DNA of 64,000 bases from Saccharina japonica (taxonomy: Eukaryota; Sar; Phaeophyceae; Laminariales; Laminariaceae), in contig MEHQ01000164.1 in NCBI GenBank assembly GCA_008828725.1, positions 311,792-375,791 of the forward strand, written 5' to 3'. Position 1 is the stretch's first letter, and each line of letters opens with the position of its first letter. Below the pieces are notes generated by a model, which made no database searches, was not told where the DNA came from, and worked only from the letters and a program-made list of their open reading frames with translations. The translations under genes and the position numbers were made by a program. Of the stretch, positions 35,640 to 46,570 are shown in pieces.

Positions 35640-36790
35640 TTGGCACGCGTCGTTGACGGGGGGCTACAGGAAATTAGCCCACAAGAGCACACGGGGCTAG
35701 GTTTGAAACTACAAATGTTTACAGGGGCCATCTGGCCATGAATACCAGGGGCCGCCTCACCATAACGCGGGGTCGCCGGGACGACGGTCCGGGATCACGG
35801 TAAAAAAGCTTATAATATTGTTGGAAAAGACACCTTCCAAAATCGTCACACCACTGTTCGTTGGGACCGTCGGAGCTACCGGGTTGCCATGACAGAAACA
35901 TGTGGGGTCGCCAAAGAGGTGTCAGTCGGGGGCGGGCCACAGACATAATCATCTACATATTTTTCTATTGGAATTGCCCGCGAAGAGCGTTTGCTTGAAT
36001 TGCCACATCCTCTGTCGCTCTGGGCTACTGGAACAACGCTTCTGGGGCCGCTGAAGAGTACCATCATCATCGCCAGGACTGCTGGAACATCGCCTATGGG
36101 GCCGCTGGACATCATCATCTGGATTGCTAGGAGGGACCTTTGCATCGCGGGGTCGCATCCACTGAATGGCAAAGTTTTATTGCCTCAACGTACGTAGCAC
36201 CACACGTCTCCTTAGTATGGGAGGGCGGCAGAAACGTGGCTCGGCTGCTACAGTAGTCTATTTATGCGAGATTTGATCTGTAGTAACATCACACGTCATC
36301 TTTGTACGGGGGGGGGGGCAGAAGCGTGGGAGGCTGCAACGTAGTTTTGTCAACGTTCTTGGTCAAGAAACTGATGAGTGAAATATGGTTTATTCTTGAG
36401 ATGCAATTGTGAGTTTTTTGCAGTATTAAGTATTGTCTCTCTCCAACACAAACCAGCCTTCAACTATTAATTCACCCTTTGGGCAACACCACACCGTGGC
36501 AGTTTGTAATGTGTTTCAGGAGTAAAGTATAATAGTTAACATCGCTGTTCGACCGGTATCCTTTTAGAAGTAAAACCTACGGCCAGTTACGGCGTTGTAG
36601 TAGTTAGCATACGAATTAATGTCGGGCCGAGTATGCCTGTCTTGTACATGTATACCTAGTGAGACCCGCGCGGGGTCCAAGGTCTGCGTGTGATATTGTT
36701 CGCGGTTTGCATGCTGGTCCATGCTTCAAACCTGTCCCAGCAGTAGTATGCCTTTTATGTTGCCAGGTTGTACATGTTGCTGCATTAGCT
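35640..36790. repeat. Dispersed repeat of about 1.15 kb, copy 1
   Basis: Same order and orientation as 62815-63960. Shared blocks include CATCTGG.CATGA, TTCGTTGGGACCGTCGG, GCTACCGGGTTGCCA, AAGAGGTGTCA and CGGTTTGCATGCT. Identity by eye is about 75-80%. Internal subrepeats read CTGGAACA.CG.CT...GGGGCCGCTG. Both copies keep an overlapping minus-strand open stretch (FLSWQPGS.DGPNEQ). The family is unknown. Confidence 0.65.
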
Positions 36791-36794
36791 GTAC

Positions 36795-37209
36795 AAGGGT
36801 TGGTCACCAATCATAAGCGAAGTAGGAACGGTCGGTGTTGTTGCTACGCCGCAAAGGAGTAATGGACGTTGGTTTGGACATGGCACCAGATGCACACGTA
36901 AAATATGCAGAAAAGTAGTACAGAGAAGTTCACCGACCAAGTAAGGAAAGTTGACACTTTCGGGAAAACCCGATGGAATAGGTTGATGACACCTGCAGTA
37001 GGTACAAAGCAAACGTACATTTGAACCAAGTAATTGCATCCTCGTTGTTTGAATTCGTGGCCTTGGCATGGGCACATAGTGGAAAACGAGTTGGAATATT
37101 TGGTGTTTTGGGCTTGTAACGCAGGTGTAGACAAGCGGAATGTCAGCGAGAGGTCGACCTATTTGCTGTGTTTGCTTGGATTTTACCGTATGTAACGAGT
37201 TGAGTTATA
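36795..37209. other. Stretch without recognisable gene
   Basis: Between the dispersed repeat and the gag-only element. No motif or repeat match was recognised. Confidence 0.4.
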
Positions 37210-38399
37210 TGGGAAGACCCGGATGACCTAGCTCAGCTCAAGGCCAGCATAAAGCGGTACCATTCGAAAGAGTTCGTCACCCTAGCTGACGCGAAGTAAG
37301 ACGTGTGAATTATTGCCCAGAAGAACCCAGGCAAAGCACGGGCAGAGCCCAGTCAGAGGGTCCCCTACCCGCCGGATGACTCAAGAAGAGGAAGGGGAAG
37401 TGGAACAAGAACTGGCTGCTGTGGGCGACGATCTACAGCAGCAAGTAACAACATACGTTATACCCTAAGATCCATATATACCTAGGAAACCCGGGGATGT
37501 AGCCCGGATGTCCCCGAACGACTACAGCCCCCCCCCAGAGCGAACCCACAGGCCCAAAGGGACTTGAGGAAAACGACAGAAAAAGAAGACAGGGACAGCC
37601 GGCGACCATCTAAAACAAACACACACAACTCGAAGAAGGGGAACAGAAGAAACCACGATCAATATCACCACCCGTGTCGACAAAGTCCCTACCGGTTACA
37701 TACATCCGTGGTTAAACGCTACTGAACCACACCTCGTTTTATTGAAAGTTGGATAGAATTCACGGAAAATTTTGAATGATAAACTATTCCAGTTTCACAG
37801 GACAACCCACACACCAATATTAAACGATGTCCTCCCATCTCTCACAATTTACCACAGTGCACTTTTTCAATTAGATCTGCCACGAAATGACACTTCACAA
37901 CGCACAAACATACACACATTCATATAGCAACATACAGAACAGAAGTGACCCACCAACTTCGTCCTGTTGTGGCATAAAACCATCAGACAGGCGCAGCTAG
38001 TAGAGGGCCCGAGCTAGAATGTACACATTCAGCCTCCAGACAAGCAAACACAATCACCGGCAAATCTGCAGTTGATTCACCAACAACTGCTCTCCCACCA
38101 CACGAACCTTTCACTCCATCGACAAACACTTCTTCCTTTACCCCACCATTCCCAGTGTCAACATGCGCTTTGATCTCAAAACCTCTTTCGTTTGCACCGC
38201 TGTCTGGTTCAACGCGAATTTGAAAAACAAAATATCGAGCCCGACTTCGGTTGATCGCATTACAGCTCGCGGTGCAGTACCTGTCTTCGGTTCAATGGGC
38301 CAAGAAGGAACAACATCCTTTCGAGTGTTTGTCTGTAACCAATACAAGTCTGCAACAGCAGACATATCGATACTACAGGTAGTCTCCGATTTTTCGCAT

Positions 38400-38930
38400 A
38401 CATTCAAACTCACTGAGGTCTCCTCAAAAACAGACACAAGATCAGCAGAAGAAACGACGACAGGTATGCTCACGATAATCTCAAACTCCTCGCATACATC
38501 CACATCCTCCGTTACTATCGTTTCAGGGACAGACACCAGTTCAGCAGACGGAACGACGACGGATATGTCCACAACCATATCAGACTCTTCACATACATTC
38601 ACACTCTTAATTACCGTCTTCTCAGGAAAAGTAACCAGTTCAGCAGAAAGAACGACGACAGGTTTATATCCACAACAATACCATAATCCTCACGTGCATC
38701 CACATCCTCCGTTACCGTTTCCTCAGAGCAGTCACCAGTTTAGCAGAAGGAACGACGACAGGTATGTCCACAATGATCTCAGACTCCTCACATACATCCA
38801 CACTCTCCGTTACCTTCTCGTCAGAAACAGTCACCAGTTGAGCAGAAGGAACGACGGCAGGTTTGTCCACAACAATCTGAGACTCCTCACATACATCCAC
38901 ACAATCCATAGTTGCGGACTCCTCAGAGGA
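38400..38930 (-). repeat. Coding-type minisatellite downstream of the gag-like region
   Basis: About five to six diverged copies of a roughly 105-111-bp unit. They read on the minus strand as (V)DVCEESEIIVDIPVVVPSA and on the plus strand as blocks of CTCCTCACATACATCCACA and TTCAGCAGAA.GAACGACGAC. They lie within the LTR fossil. Confidence 0.7.
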
Positions 38931-39213
38931 AGATGCCGACGTATCAGAAGGAACGATAGCAATTCGATCTGGAACACGACGAACAGCATGAATTGAACTC
39001 CGGGTAAAAGCGGCCTCACAAGGTTGATATTGATGGTTACGCATATTTCCAGACAAAGACGTTTCATCAACAACTGTAGATATATCCAGAACCGCAGCAG
39101 CAGCAGCAGCAGGCCCCGTCGCTGTTGAATGCCTTCGCCCCTCCAGTGTAGAAAGAGGTTGATCATACACCATGTTGACGTTATGAGTAACAACCGTACA
39201 TGGTCCCGCATGA

Positions 39214-40593
39214 CTATTTGCAGGATGCAACATAGCACCACCACCTGAAATACCGCCAATAAAGGTATAATTCGGACCTTGATAAGATTCGGGCCCACAA
39301 AAAAGTGTTGGCGGTATCAGCCGGAGGACGACTACGCGAGTGTTGGTGAAAATGCTGATGTTCGAATCGTTTAGTCGGTGGACTCGTCGACCCAGAAACT
39401 TCATCGTGTGCAGAAGTAGGGTCGATATAACGCCCAGAGGAAAAATGCGTGCCTCCGACCCCTCGCGCTCCATGGCCGGTCTGACGCTGAATAGGTTTAC
39501 CTAAATATTCACCAGGCTTCTGAATGACTCCAGCCCCTCTCGTTGGACTTAAATGAGAAATATTATTCACCAAGTAACTTTTCTGGTATCCTCGACTCCC
39601 ACAATAAGAATTTCCATTCGTATCAGCCATCGAAATCGTATCATGTCCTATTGTTGTATGGTGACCACGGTCGAAGTTCTCACCTCGCTGGCTGTCGCGA
39701 GAAGAAAACCCAGCACGGCTCTGAGAAATGTCAGCACGGTCGACATTCTGCTGGCTGTGATGATAGGAAAAACCAGCCCGGCTCTGATAATTGGCAGGGC
39801 GGTCAGAGTTGTCATTTGGCTGATGATTAGAAGAATTCCCAGTACGGCTCTGACCGAAGTGAGAACCCGTAGTACGAGGAATCCTACTCGTAGAGGGATT
39901 TCGGTGATAATTCCGATTTTCTGTCATGGAGTAACCAGTGTTTCCTTGGATCCTCGTACGTTGAACAGACCTTGACGGATGTACTAGTAACCGGTGTGTC
40001 TTCGCACAATGTTTAGCTTCACGTTCCACCATCAAGAACAAATCAAAGGGTAGAGAGTATAACTCGTCGTTATCCATTAAATGGGAGGTAAGCTCATGCC
40101 TGAAGACGTCAGGTGATATTGCATCCAAAAATATCGTCGTGGAAAGCTGTGCTGGTGTTGATTTCCAAGATCCTCGAACATTTCCTACGACCATGAAAAA
40201 AACTACAGTTCCAACCTCTGCAACGAACTTGCACATAGTATCGAGCAGTGTCTCAACAAACCGATGCATGTCAGCAGCATCAGTCGCAGCAGTAACCGAA
40301 CGAGCTACAGTGCTAAGCGAATCTTTCACAGATATAAGGTCTAGCGCACGTTTAGGATACGCACCAGCATGGAGGCATTCCAACAAATCTTCGTCAGAGA
40401 TGCGAGCATCAACACCTGTGTATCCTGCTTTGATACATACTCGTTGTAGTAAGAACCCCGGCACTAGATCTCGGATAGGACAATCACGCCAGGCTTCCAT
40501 CTCATCCCACGAATCAAGGAACATGCGGATATCTTTTTCGCCTTGCTGCACCCAGTAACTTTGGGAGCTTTTTCCTTGCAGGAGCCATGCCAC
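39214..40593 (-). CDS. Gag-like protein of the LTR fossil
   Basis: Open region of about 459 codons. The N-terminal half (to about residue 210) is predicted helical and capsid-like (LLECLHAGAYPKRALDL, HRFVETLLDTMCKFV). The C-terminal half is low-complexity, rich in Ser, Asn, Arg and His, with several SRAGFS/SQ-type repeats (QSRAGFSYHHSQQN, SQSRAGFSSRDSQRG) instead of a CCHC knuckle. Its position inside the paired LTRs supports the gag reading. It has no clear resemblance to a named gag family that I can recognise. Confidence 0.5.
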   Translation of the reverse strand: MAWLLQGKSSQSYWVQQGEKDIRMFLDSWDEMEAWRDCPIRDLVPGFLLQRVCIKAGYTGVDARISDEDLLECLHAGAYPKRALDLISVKDSLSTVARSVTAATDAADMHRFVETLLDTMCKFVAEVGTVVFFMVVGNVRGSWKSTPAQLSTTIFLDAISPDVFRHELTSHLMDNDELYSLPFDLFLMVEREAKHCAKTHRLLVHPSRSVQRTRIQGNTGYSMTENRNYHRNPSTSRIPRTTGSHFGQSRTGNSSNHQPNDNSDRPANYQSRAGFSYHHSQQNVDRADISQSRAGFSSRDSQRGENFDRGHHTTIGHDTISMADTNGNSYCGSRGYQKSYLVNNISHLSPTRGAGVIQKPGEYLGKPIQRQTGHGARGVGGTHFSSGRYIDPTSAHDEVSGSTSPPTKRFEHQHFHQHSRSRPPADTANTFLWARILSRSELYLYWRYFRWWCYVASCK

Positions 40594-41713
40594 TTCTCAC
40601 AGCAGAGGCAATTAGCTCAAAGTCGTAAGCATTTCTGCCGATACGAACCCTACGCGCACCAGAGTTACTTCCCGTTTCTGCCATGTTTATATGGAGCTCG
40701 AAGGCTAAGCTACGTAGAGTTGGCCCCGCCTCTCACCTCTCCCCTACGTGCAAGATTATGTCGACAATTTCCACCCGTCAGTATCTTTCAAAATTTTGTT
40801 GACAATTATTGCTGTACTCATACCTCGTACTCGTAGACAAAAAGTTGGGTGGTGCTCCAACCAAGCTGCTACTCCAAGAAGCTGACCCCCCCCACTCGAG
40901 GAGTAGATCGCGCCAAGCTTGTACCACCGGCTCGATGACACATATCTCGGACCCAAGTGTAGTCAAATATCCCGACGGGTATGATATTGGCTTGTATAGT
41001 ACCTGTACCCAAGAAGATCTCGTCGATATTTGTATATAGCGTATCCTGAAGCGTATCTTTCAACCTTGACCTGTTTCGTAGGTAAATTTGCAGCAGCAAC
41101 CAAAGCTAGCTTCACCTGGAGCACAAAGACCTCGTAGATATATATCTGAAGACCCGAAGACGCGTGCTGCTGTAGATATATACCCAAGATGATCGAATCA
41201 CCCTCACGACCGATACCTGACCGAAGGATACACACACCTAACCCTCAAACTCGATAAATCCCTTGCGATAACTGGTTACCCCTCGAATACTGCAGTATTA
41301 TGGGAAGCCCCGGATGACCTAGCTCAGTTCAAGGCCAGCATAAAGCTGCACCACTCGAGAGAGTTCGTCACCCTAGCTGACGCGAAGTAAGATGTGTGAA
41401 TTATTACCCAGAAGAACCCAGGCAGAACCCGGGCAGAGCCCCGTCAGAGGGTCCCCTACCCGCCGGAGGACTCCAGAAGAGAAAGGGGAAGTAGAACAAC
41501 AACTAGAACAATAACTGAATGCTGTGGGCGACGATCTACTAGCATCACCCATTATACCCTAAGATCCGTATTTACATAGGAAACCCGGGGATGTAGCCCG
41601 GATGTCCTCGGACGAACACAGTAATCGTGACGAGAGGTCGTATTGGATTGTATCCTTGTTGGCAAGTCATCATTTTTTCGTCACTCAATAACACGTAGTC
41701 ATTATCTCTAGCA

Positions 41714-42187
41714 TACGTTGTTTATGTTCAAGAGTTGGATTATCAGAATATCCAGTAGTGGCCAATCAGATATCATTATCAATCAAGCCAGTGAAGGTAT
41801 GTAGGACGAGTTATGCATAGTCGTACCTGGTGTTTACTATATCATAGGAAGTGCATGTTGCTGTTTTGAGATGCAAGATCATAGTGCATGTTTCTGTTTA
41901 CGATCATCAGGGTCGTCAAGGGAACAGCAGCGTTTGCACGCCCACTCTCTCACTCTACGTTTGCTCATCATCAGCCTCGCTTTTGAGCACATGCATTAAT
42001 CAACATTGGCCCGGAGTCGCCAACACTATCTTCTCTTCTTTTGAAGCGGTCATACAAGTTTGCCTCGCAGCGACTTAAGCGTTCACCCTCAGATGCAGGT
42101 TGTGTCTTGACTGGTCATCAGCAAGCGAGCCTACAGCATACACATCAGCTAAGAGCTGGTACACACGCTGAGTCCACGTCCTTATTA
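41714..42187 (+). repeat. LTR-like repeat, right copy (fossil LTR element)
   Basis: Partner of 34511-34964. The pair encloses about 7.2 kb, of which 4.4 kb is the later gag-only element at 37210-41620. The similarity suggests an old insertion. Target duplications were not recognised. Confidence 0.45.
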
Positions 42188-42264
42188 GGGAATTATCCGT
42201 GAACGGGTCGGGAGTAGGTCGGAAATTCGGTCGGGAACAGAGTCGGGATGGTAATGGACTACCG

Positions 42265-42895
42265 TATATGACAGTGTATAATACCACACCCCCGGTGATA
42301 ATATTTTGTATTTTAGAATTTCATCACCCGGGGTAGTATACCGTGGGGGTATGGTATACACCGTACCCCCGGTGATAAAGTGGGTGGTCGTTTGGGATAT
42401 TATATTATTCACCACCTCGGGTGGTATTTTGTGGGGGTGTGATCACATGGGGGGTGGGGGGGTGATAACAGTGGTTTCAAACGAGTCTTGCTGCCATATT
42501 CTAGGCAGACGAATAAAACGTGACGCGATCGAGCCTGGAACCACAGCAGCAGTAGTCTGAGCCGCAGACATTTTTCGTCCGTTGCCATGGACCGCGCTTG
42601 CACTACGGCTCTGTATCTCCTTCACCTTCATGCTGCTGGTCTCCATACGGTAAGCTATAGTACTCTCGCTCACCTGGTGTGCTGCTGCTGCTGATGCTTA
42701 TGTGCTGTTCCGGTACAGGTACTCGTTTTGTTGATCGGCACGCTTTCACCCACGGTGATAACTGGGGGGTGTCATGAGGATAATGAGGCATTACCTCAGG
42801 GAGCGTGGTATACACCGTACCCCGGGTGATAACGTGGGTAGTCGTTTAGGATTTTAGAATAATGGCCAGCCGGGTGATATACCGTGGGGGTGTAC
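42265..42895. repeat. Three copies of a roughly 90-bp inverted-repeat module (MITE-like)
   Basis: Modules at about 42268-42352, 42355-42440 and 42805-42895 share TATACACCGTACCCCCGGTG at one end and CCGGGTGATATACCGTGGGGG-type complements at the other, with TTTAGGATTTTAGAAT in the middle. Each can fold on itself. Confidence 0.55.
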
Positions 42896-42899
42896 TCAT

Positions 42900-45530
42900 G
42901 TCGTGCACGGCCGTAGTCATATGACTATAGACCCTCGCATCCCTACAATGCCGGGACGGAGCACGTTGGGTTTTCACCAACCAGGCAGACATTGCTTGCA
43001 CCAAGCGCGAAGCGCCGTGAGGTATTGGGCGAGTCGCATGGAGGGTGAGCTGCATCCTGCTAAGAACCGCCTCTGAGGCGGACTTGCATATGGACGACAG
43101 CTTCAATGAGTTAATTTAATTTCTGGTGTGGCCACTTCCAGAGACAGCAATGGGTTTTACTATGTAACTACCTCGCGGATGCCTTACCATATTAACACTA
43201 CGTGATACACGACCATTCCCCTTGTGCGGAGCAAAGGTTCTCCACCCCGCACAAATGATCTACTCGACCGCCAGCTTTGGTAACCGCCAAAACAAAAAAC
43301 AACGGCACCCTGGTTGTCTAGCTCACGCAGCGAGTGGGGTGTTTTACAGCGTCGTTGCCAACCGACGCCAACCCAACCTATAAATATGACATATATTAAT
43401 AGGGGGGGGGGTGGGGTGGTATACAAGATGGAGTGTGGTATACACTGTCATATTCGGTAGACGATTTCTTGGTTGGACGGAAAACGATCGGGGAACGTCA
43501 GGAATATTTTGTCAGGAAATCGTTCGGGAATAAGGCCGAGAAACGCAGTCCGGAATGGTTGGGAACACTCTTCGGAACTTGGGTTGGACACAACGGCTGA
43601 AACGAGCGAGTGTAACCAAGTTTTATTTGTGTATACTGGTATGCATGTATCTTTTGTTATTTCGCAACTGGTTTTATTTCCGACATGTTTGTTATGTTGC
43701 TTGCTGAGCTTTATATGAGGCGCCGAAGCAGAGCCGCCGGCAACATCCAATCTCACGACGTCCATCCTTGCCATACAGTGGATCATCATATACGTACGTA
43801 CCTGGTTCCTGGTATGTATTACATGTCTTATAATTTTGATTGGTTTACAGCTGTTGTACATGAGGCGTACCAGGAATGATACAGAGTTCATCCGTCAAAC
43901 ATATGGGCAAAAGCCGGAACAACCGATCCCACCCGCGGTAAACATGATCTGCTCGTCGCTCGTGCGGATGGTACAAACCGGGGACATGTCTGCTTCGAAA
44001 GATCTACTGTACAGCGGCAATGTATATGAGACGAAACGGGGATGCATGCGGTCTGGTCTGCTCGATGCGTGTTTTGTTCACGGCGGACGCGCTGCGCTCG
44101 GGGGGCAATCAAAGCGCCAGTTTTACCTTAATGACAGTTTGCTCGGCTTAGCAAGTCGTGCTGTGGTACACTGTTGTGTGTTTCTCTGCACATGATGAGT
44201 ACTACTGTATTAATAGTTGGAGGTACGAAGTCTACTGGTGTAGGCTGTAGATCTATATTGAATTGATGTTCGTAGGAGTGTTGTAGATATCATGTAGGCG
44301 CCGGGTACGCGCGGCCAACGGGTGCCGTGATTCAAGGGGAAAACAATCGCCATCCCCGGACTCCTATACCGGGTATCGTTACTCGTTGCTGTCTGGATGC
44401 GTTTCTGGGCTGTGAAACCTCGACTTACAGGGTCTTCAAGGCAATTTCGGCCATAACGTCCAGGCGCAAACAAAATAACGCCTCGTGGCCATCCTTCGGC
44501 GTATGTCTGGCGGGGCAGCTCCGGTCGCTCCTGTTCTGGGTTCATGGTCAACGCTGACACAAAACCATAACTCGATGTCATGGAACTCCTACCAGTTAAT
44601 GGGAACACGCGGTTGACTGCCGTAGCGGTGTATCTATCCTGGTGAGCGCACCGCCAGGGTACAACGAAGAAACAATGCAGTACAAGACAACCTTGGGGAA
44701 CACAGTCGGAACCTAAATTTGAAACCTACCGCTGCAAGACCTCTGTCCCACTCGATTGGCACTCGTTGTCAACTGCGAAGCCCTTGTGATGGTGCCTGCC
44801 CTGACAGTTTTATGGTTTACTTGATACATTTCTTACTCGGTGGGATAGCCGCAATATATTATTTCCAGGTCGTTGGCGGGTGTAAACCGTGTTTATACCG
44901 ATCAGTAGGCCGGCACGGTTGCATTGGTACACACACAGGTGCGCCAGAAAGCAATCCGCAAGTAGCATCAAAGAATCTCCTGTCCCCCAAGACCACTACA
45001 ACAACGGCCTCCCCTTTTGCGATTCGACATGTCTCAGTATGTAGTTGCTCCCTTCACTTTAGCCATAGCTACAAGACCCTGCCAAGTACCTTGCCGCCAT
45101 CCCTTACGTGCAACATGAACACTGCCAATGACCGTCTAAAATTTGGCTGTATCTCCGTCGGGATTGGTCCCATCTTCCCAATACTTATGTTTATACTCGA
45201 TCGGAAAATCCAGGCGATGTTTTAGCATACGGGGGCGAACGAAGATCAAACTATCCACGCCTATCTACATGGCACCCTTCAAAACCCGCTAATGTACTGC
45301 ATTGTCAACACGCAGCCTGTATGCACCAGCGATGGTTCGGACACGGCTGCTATTATCCCGTATCCTAAGGTTGAATCTTCGACCCACGCATGTCCTTTCG
45401 CAACCAAGCAACGCTCTGTACTGTCCCGCACGCCTATCAATTCGCTGCCCCGCTGGCGAAACCGTACTTACAGGACGTCCAATTGTTTATAATATTCGGA
45501 CTCTCGATACGACACTCCATATATTTGTAA
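42900..45530. other. Downstream flank of gene B, no supported gene
   Basis: Open frames exist (for example about 44719-45225 plus and 44210-44608 minus), but they show no domain, no splice logic and no family resemblance. A GGGAA.GTCGG-type degenerate run occurs at 42190-42250 and again at 43470-43560. A polyadenylation signal for gene B was not clearly identified. Confidence 0.4.
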
Positions 45531-45532
45531 AT

Positions 45533-46570
45533 TCAATCGAACCCATCATCCTGCACACCTATCAGGTGGACTGGCTGTGTACTCCGCGAATACGACAAGG
45601 GGTTTCGTCGGACAGGAGGAATGACCTCCTCAGGCCCTGTGTCTAAACTATTCCACTCACGAACCAAAAACACGCTTTGAATCAATACAGCGACGATCAT
45701 AACAATGTTCGCAGTGATGAGCACCCCGCCGAGTACTGAAAACTTACCCGACTCGTCGGGGGAACCTTCCGCTCGTATCAGGAGCGCTACAAACATGCTA
45801 GCCAAGATTACGCCGTTACCCCAGCGGTAGAGGCCCATATCCTTGTTGTGTTCAAACGGAGACAACGACTCAGAAACGAACAAGAACACCAACGCGAGCG
45901 ACATGTCAACGGCGATCTGATTGACGCTGTTAGGAACAAAAAACACCGAAGCCACGGAAAGAGTTATCCGGCGGAAACACTCCACTACTTCGTAATAGTA
46001 TCGTGATGGCTTGTACGTGCCCCAAATGCTGTCGAAAGGCTTTAGGTGTGACATCGTTTGCCGATCAGCCATCTTAAGGAGCGTACGGTTACGCGCAAGC
46101 CACACTATGAATACCGAAGGAATGCCTAAAGGGTACATCACAACCATCAAGCTAGCGTACATAATGTAGGCTTTGTGTTTAGGGGTCCAGCACGTGAGGC
46201 TGTAATCAGCCTGAAGGTAGTAGACTCCATCATCAAGGAGATCACAGTTGAACGTCTGGAAAATAGTGGAAGAGACCGAGGAGTAGACAAAAAAAACAAC
46301 AAACAACGCTGCCGATACATACTGACCACGCACAACGAGCATTTGACGATTTGTGTTCCTGCTGTTTTTCTGGACTAGGAAATACACCACGGCCAGCGTC
46401 AAGAGCACGACCAGTGGCGCTATCGTGGTGAATAAAAGACGACCAAAAAAGTCCGGTGAAAAAACGCATGAGAACCACACAAGGATCCCGACGTCAAAGG
46501 TGGCGAAGCCGAGGTAGGAAACGAACGTCTCGTACTGTCTTGGATATACCGCCTCGGCTATCGACGAGAA
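45533..46570 (-). CDS. Gene B last exon: polytopic membrane domain
   Basis: 1038 nt, 345 residues and stop; acceptor CATACAG. It starts FSSIAEAVYPRQYETFVSYL, continuing the second helix of the preceding exon. About eight hydrophobic segments follow (for example VGILVWFSCVFS, LVVLLTLAVVYFLV, LFVVFFVYSSVS, YIMYASLMVVMYPLGIP, MSLALVFLFVSESLSPF, VLITANIVMIVAVLIQSVFL). Features typical of the family are the conserved YPLGIP turn, the LSPFEHNKD motif and the WGTYKP.RYYYEVVECFRR amphipathic stretch. The tail (about 35 residues) is polar and Pro/Arg/Ser-rich, presumably cytoplasmic. Confidence 0.85.
   Translation of the reverse strand, partial: FSSIAEAVYPRQYETFVSYLGFATFDVGILVWFSCVFSPDFFGRLLFTTIAPLVVLLTLAVVYFLVQKNSRNTNRQMLVVRGQYVSAALFVVFFVYSSVSSTIFQTFNCDLLDDGVYYLQADYSLTCWTPKHKAYIMYASLMVVMYPLGIPSVFIVWLARNRTLLKMADRQTMSHLKPFDSIWGTYKPSRYYYEVVECFRRITLSVASVFFVPNSVNQIAVDMSLALVFLFVSESLSPFEHNKDMGLYRWGNGVILASMFVALLIRAEGSPDESGKFSVLGGVLITANIVMIVAVLIQSVFLVREWNSLDTGPEEVIPPVRRNPLSYSRSTQPVHLIGVQDDGFD

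Larger units (their letters stand above)
37210..41620 (-). mobile_element. Non-autonomous LTR retrotransposon fossil, gag-like only
   Basis: Direct terminal repeats at 37210-37526 and 41301-41620 (about 90% identical by eye) begin TGT and end CCCA on the minus strand. A purine-rich tract lies directly inside the left repeat, as expected for minus-strand orientation. Inside is one long gag-like open region (about 40593-39214), then a repeat-rich coding stretch (about 39.0-38.1 kb). No protease, reverse transcriptase, RNase H or integrase is recognisable, so it probably depended on a partner element. The gag-like region looks whole; the repeat-rich part is broken in a few places. Moderate age. 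It is inserted within the older LTR pair at 34.5/41.7 kb. Confidence 0.65.

Noticed and set aside
44719-45225. Plus-strand open frame of 168 codons
   Set aside because: No domain, no splice context, odd composition, and no resemblance to any family I know; it lies in the downstream flank of gene B.
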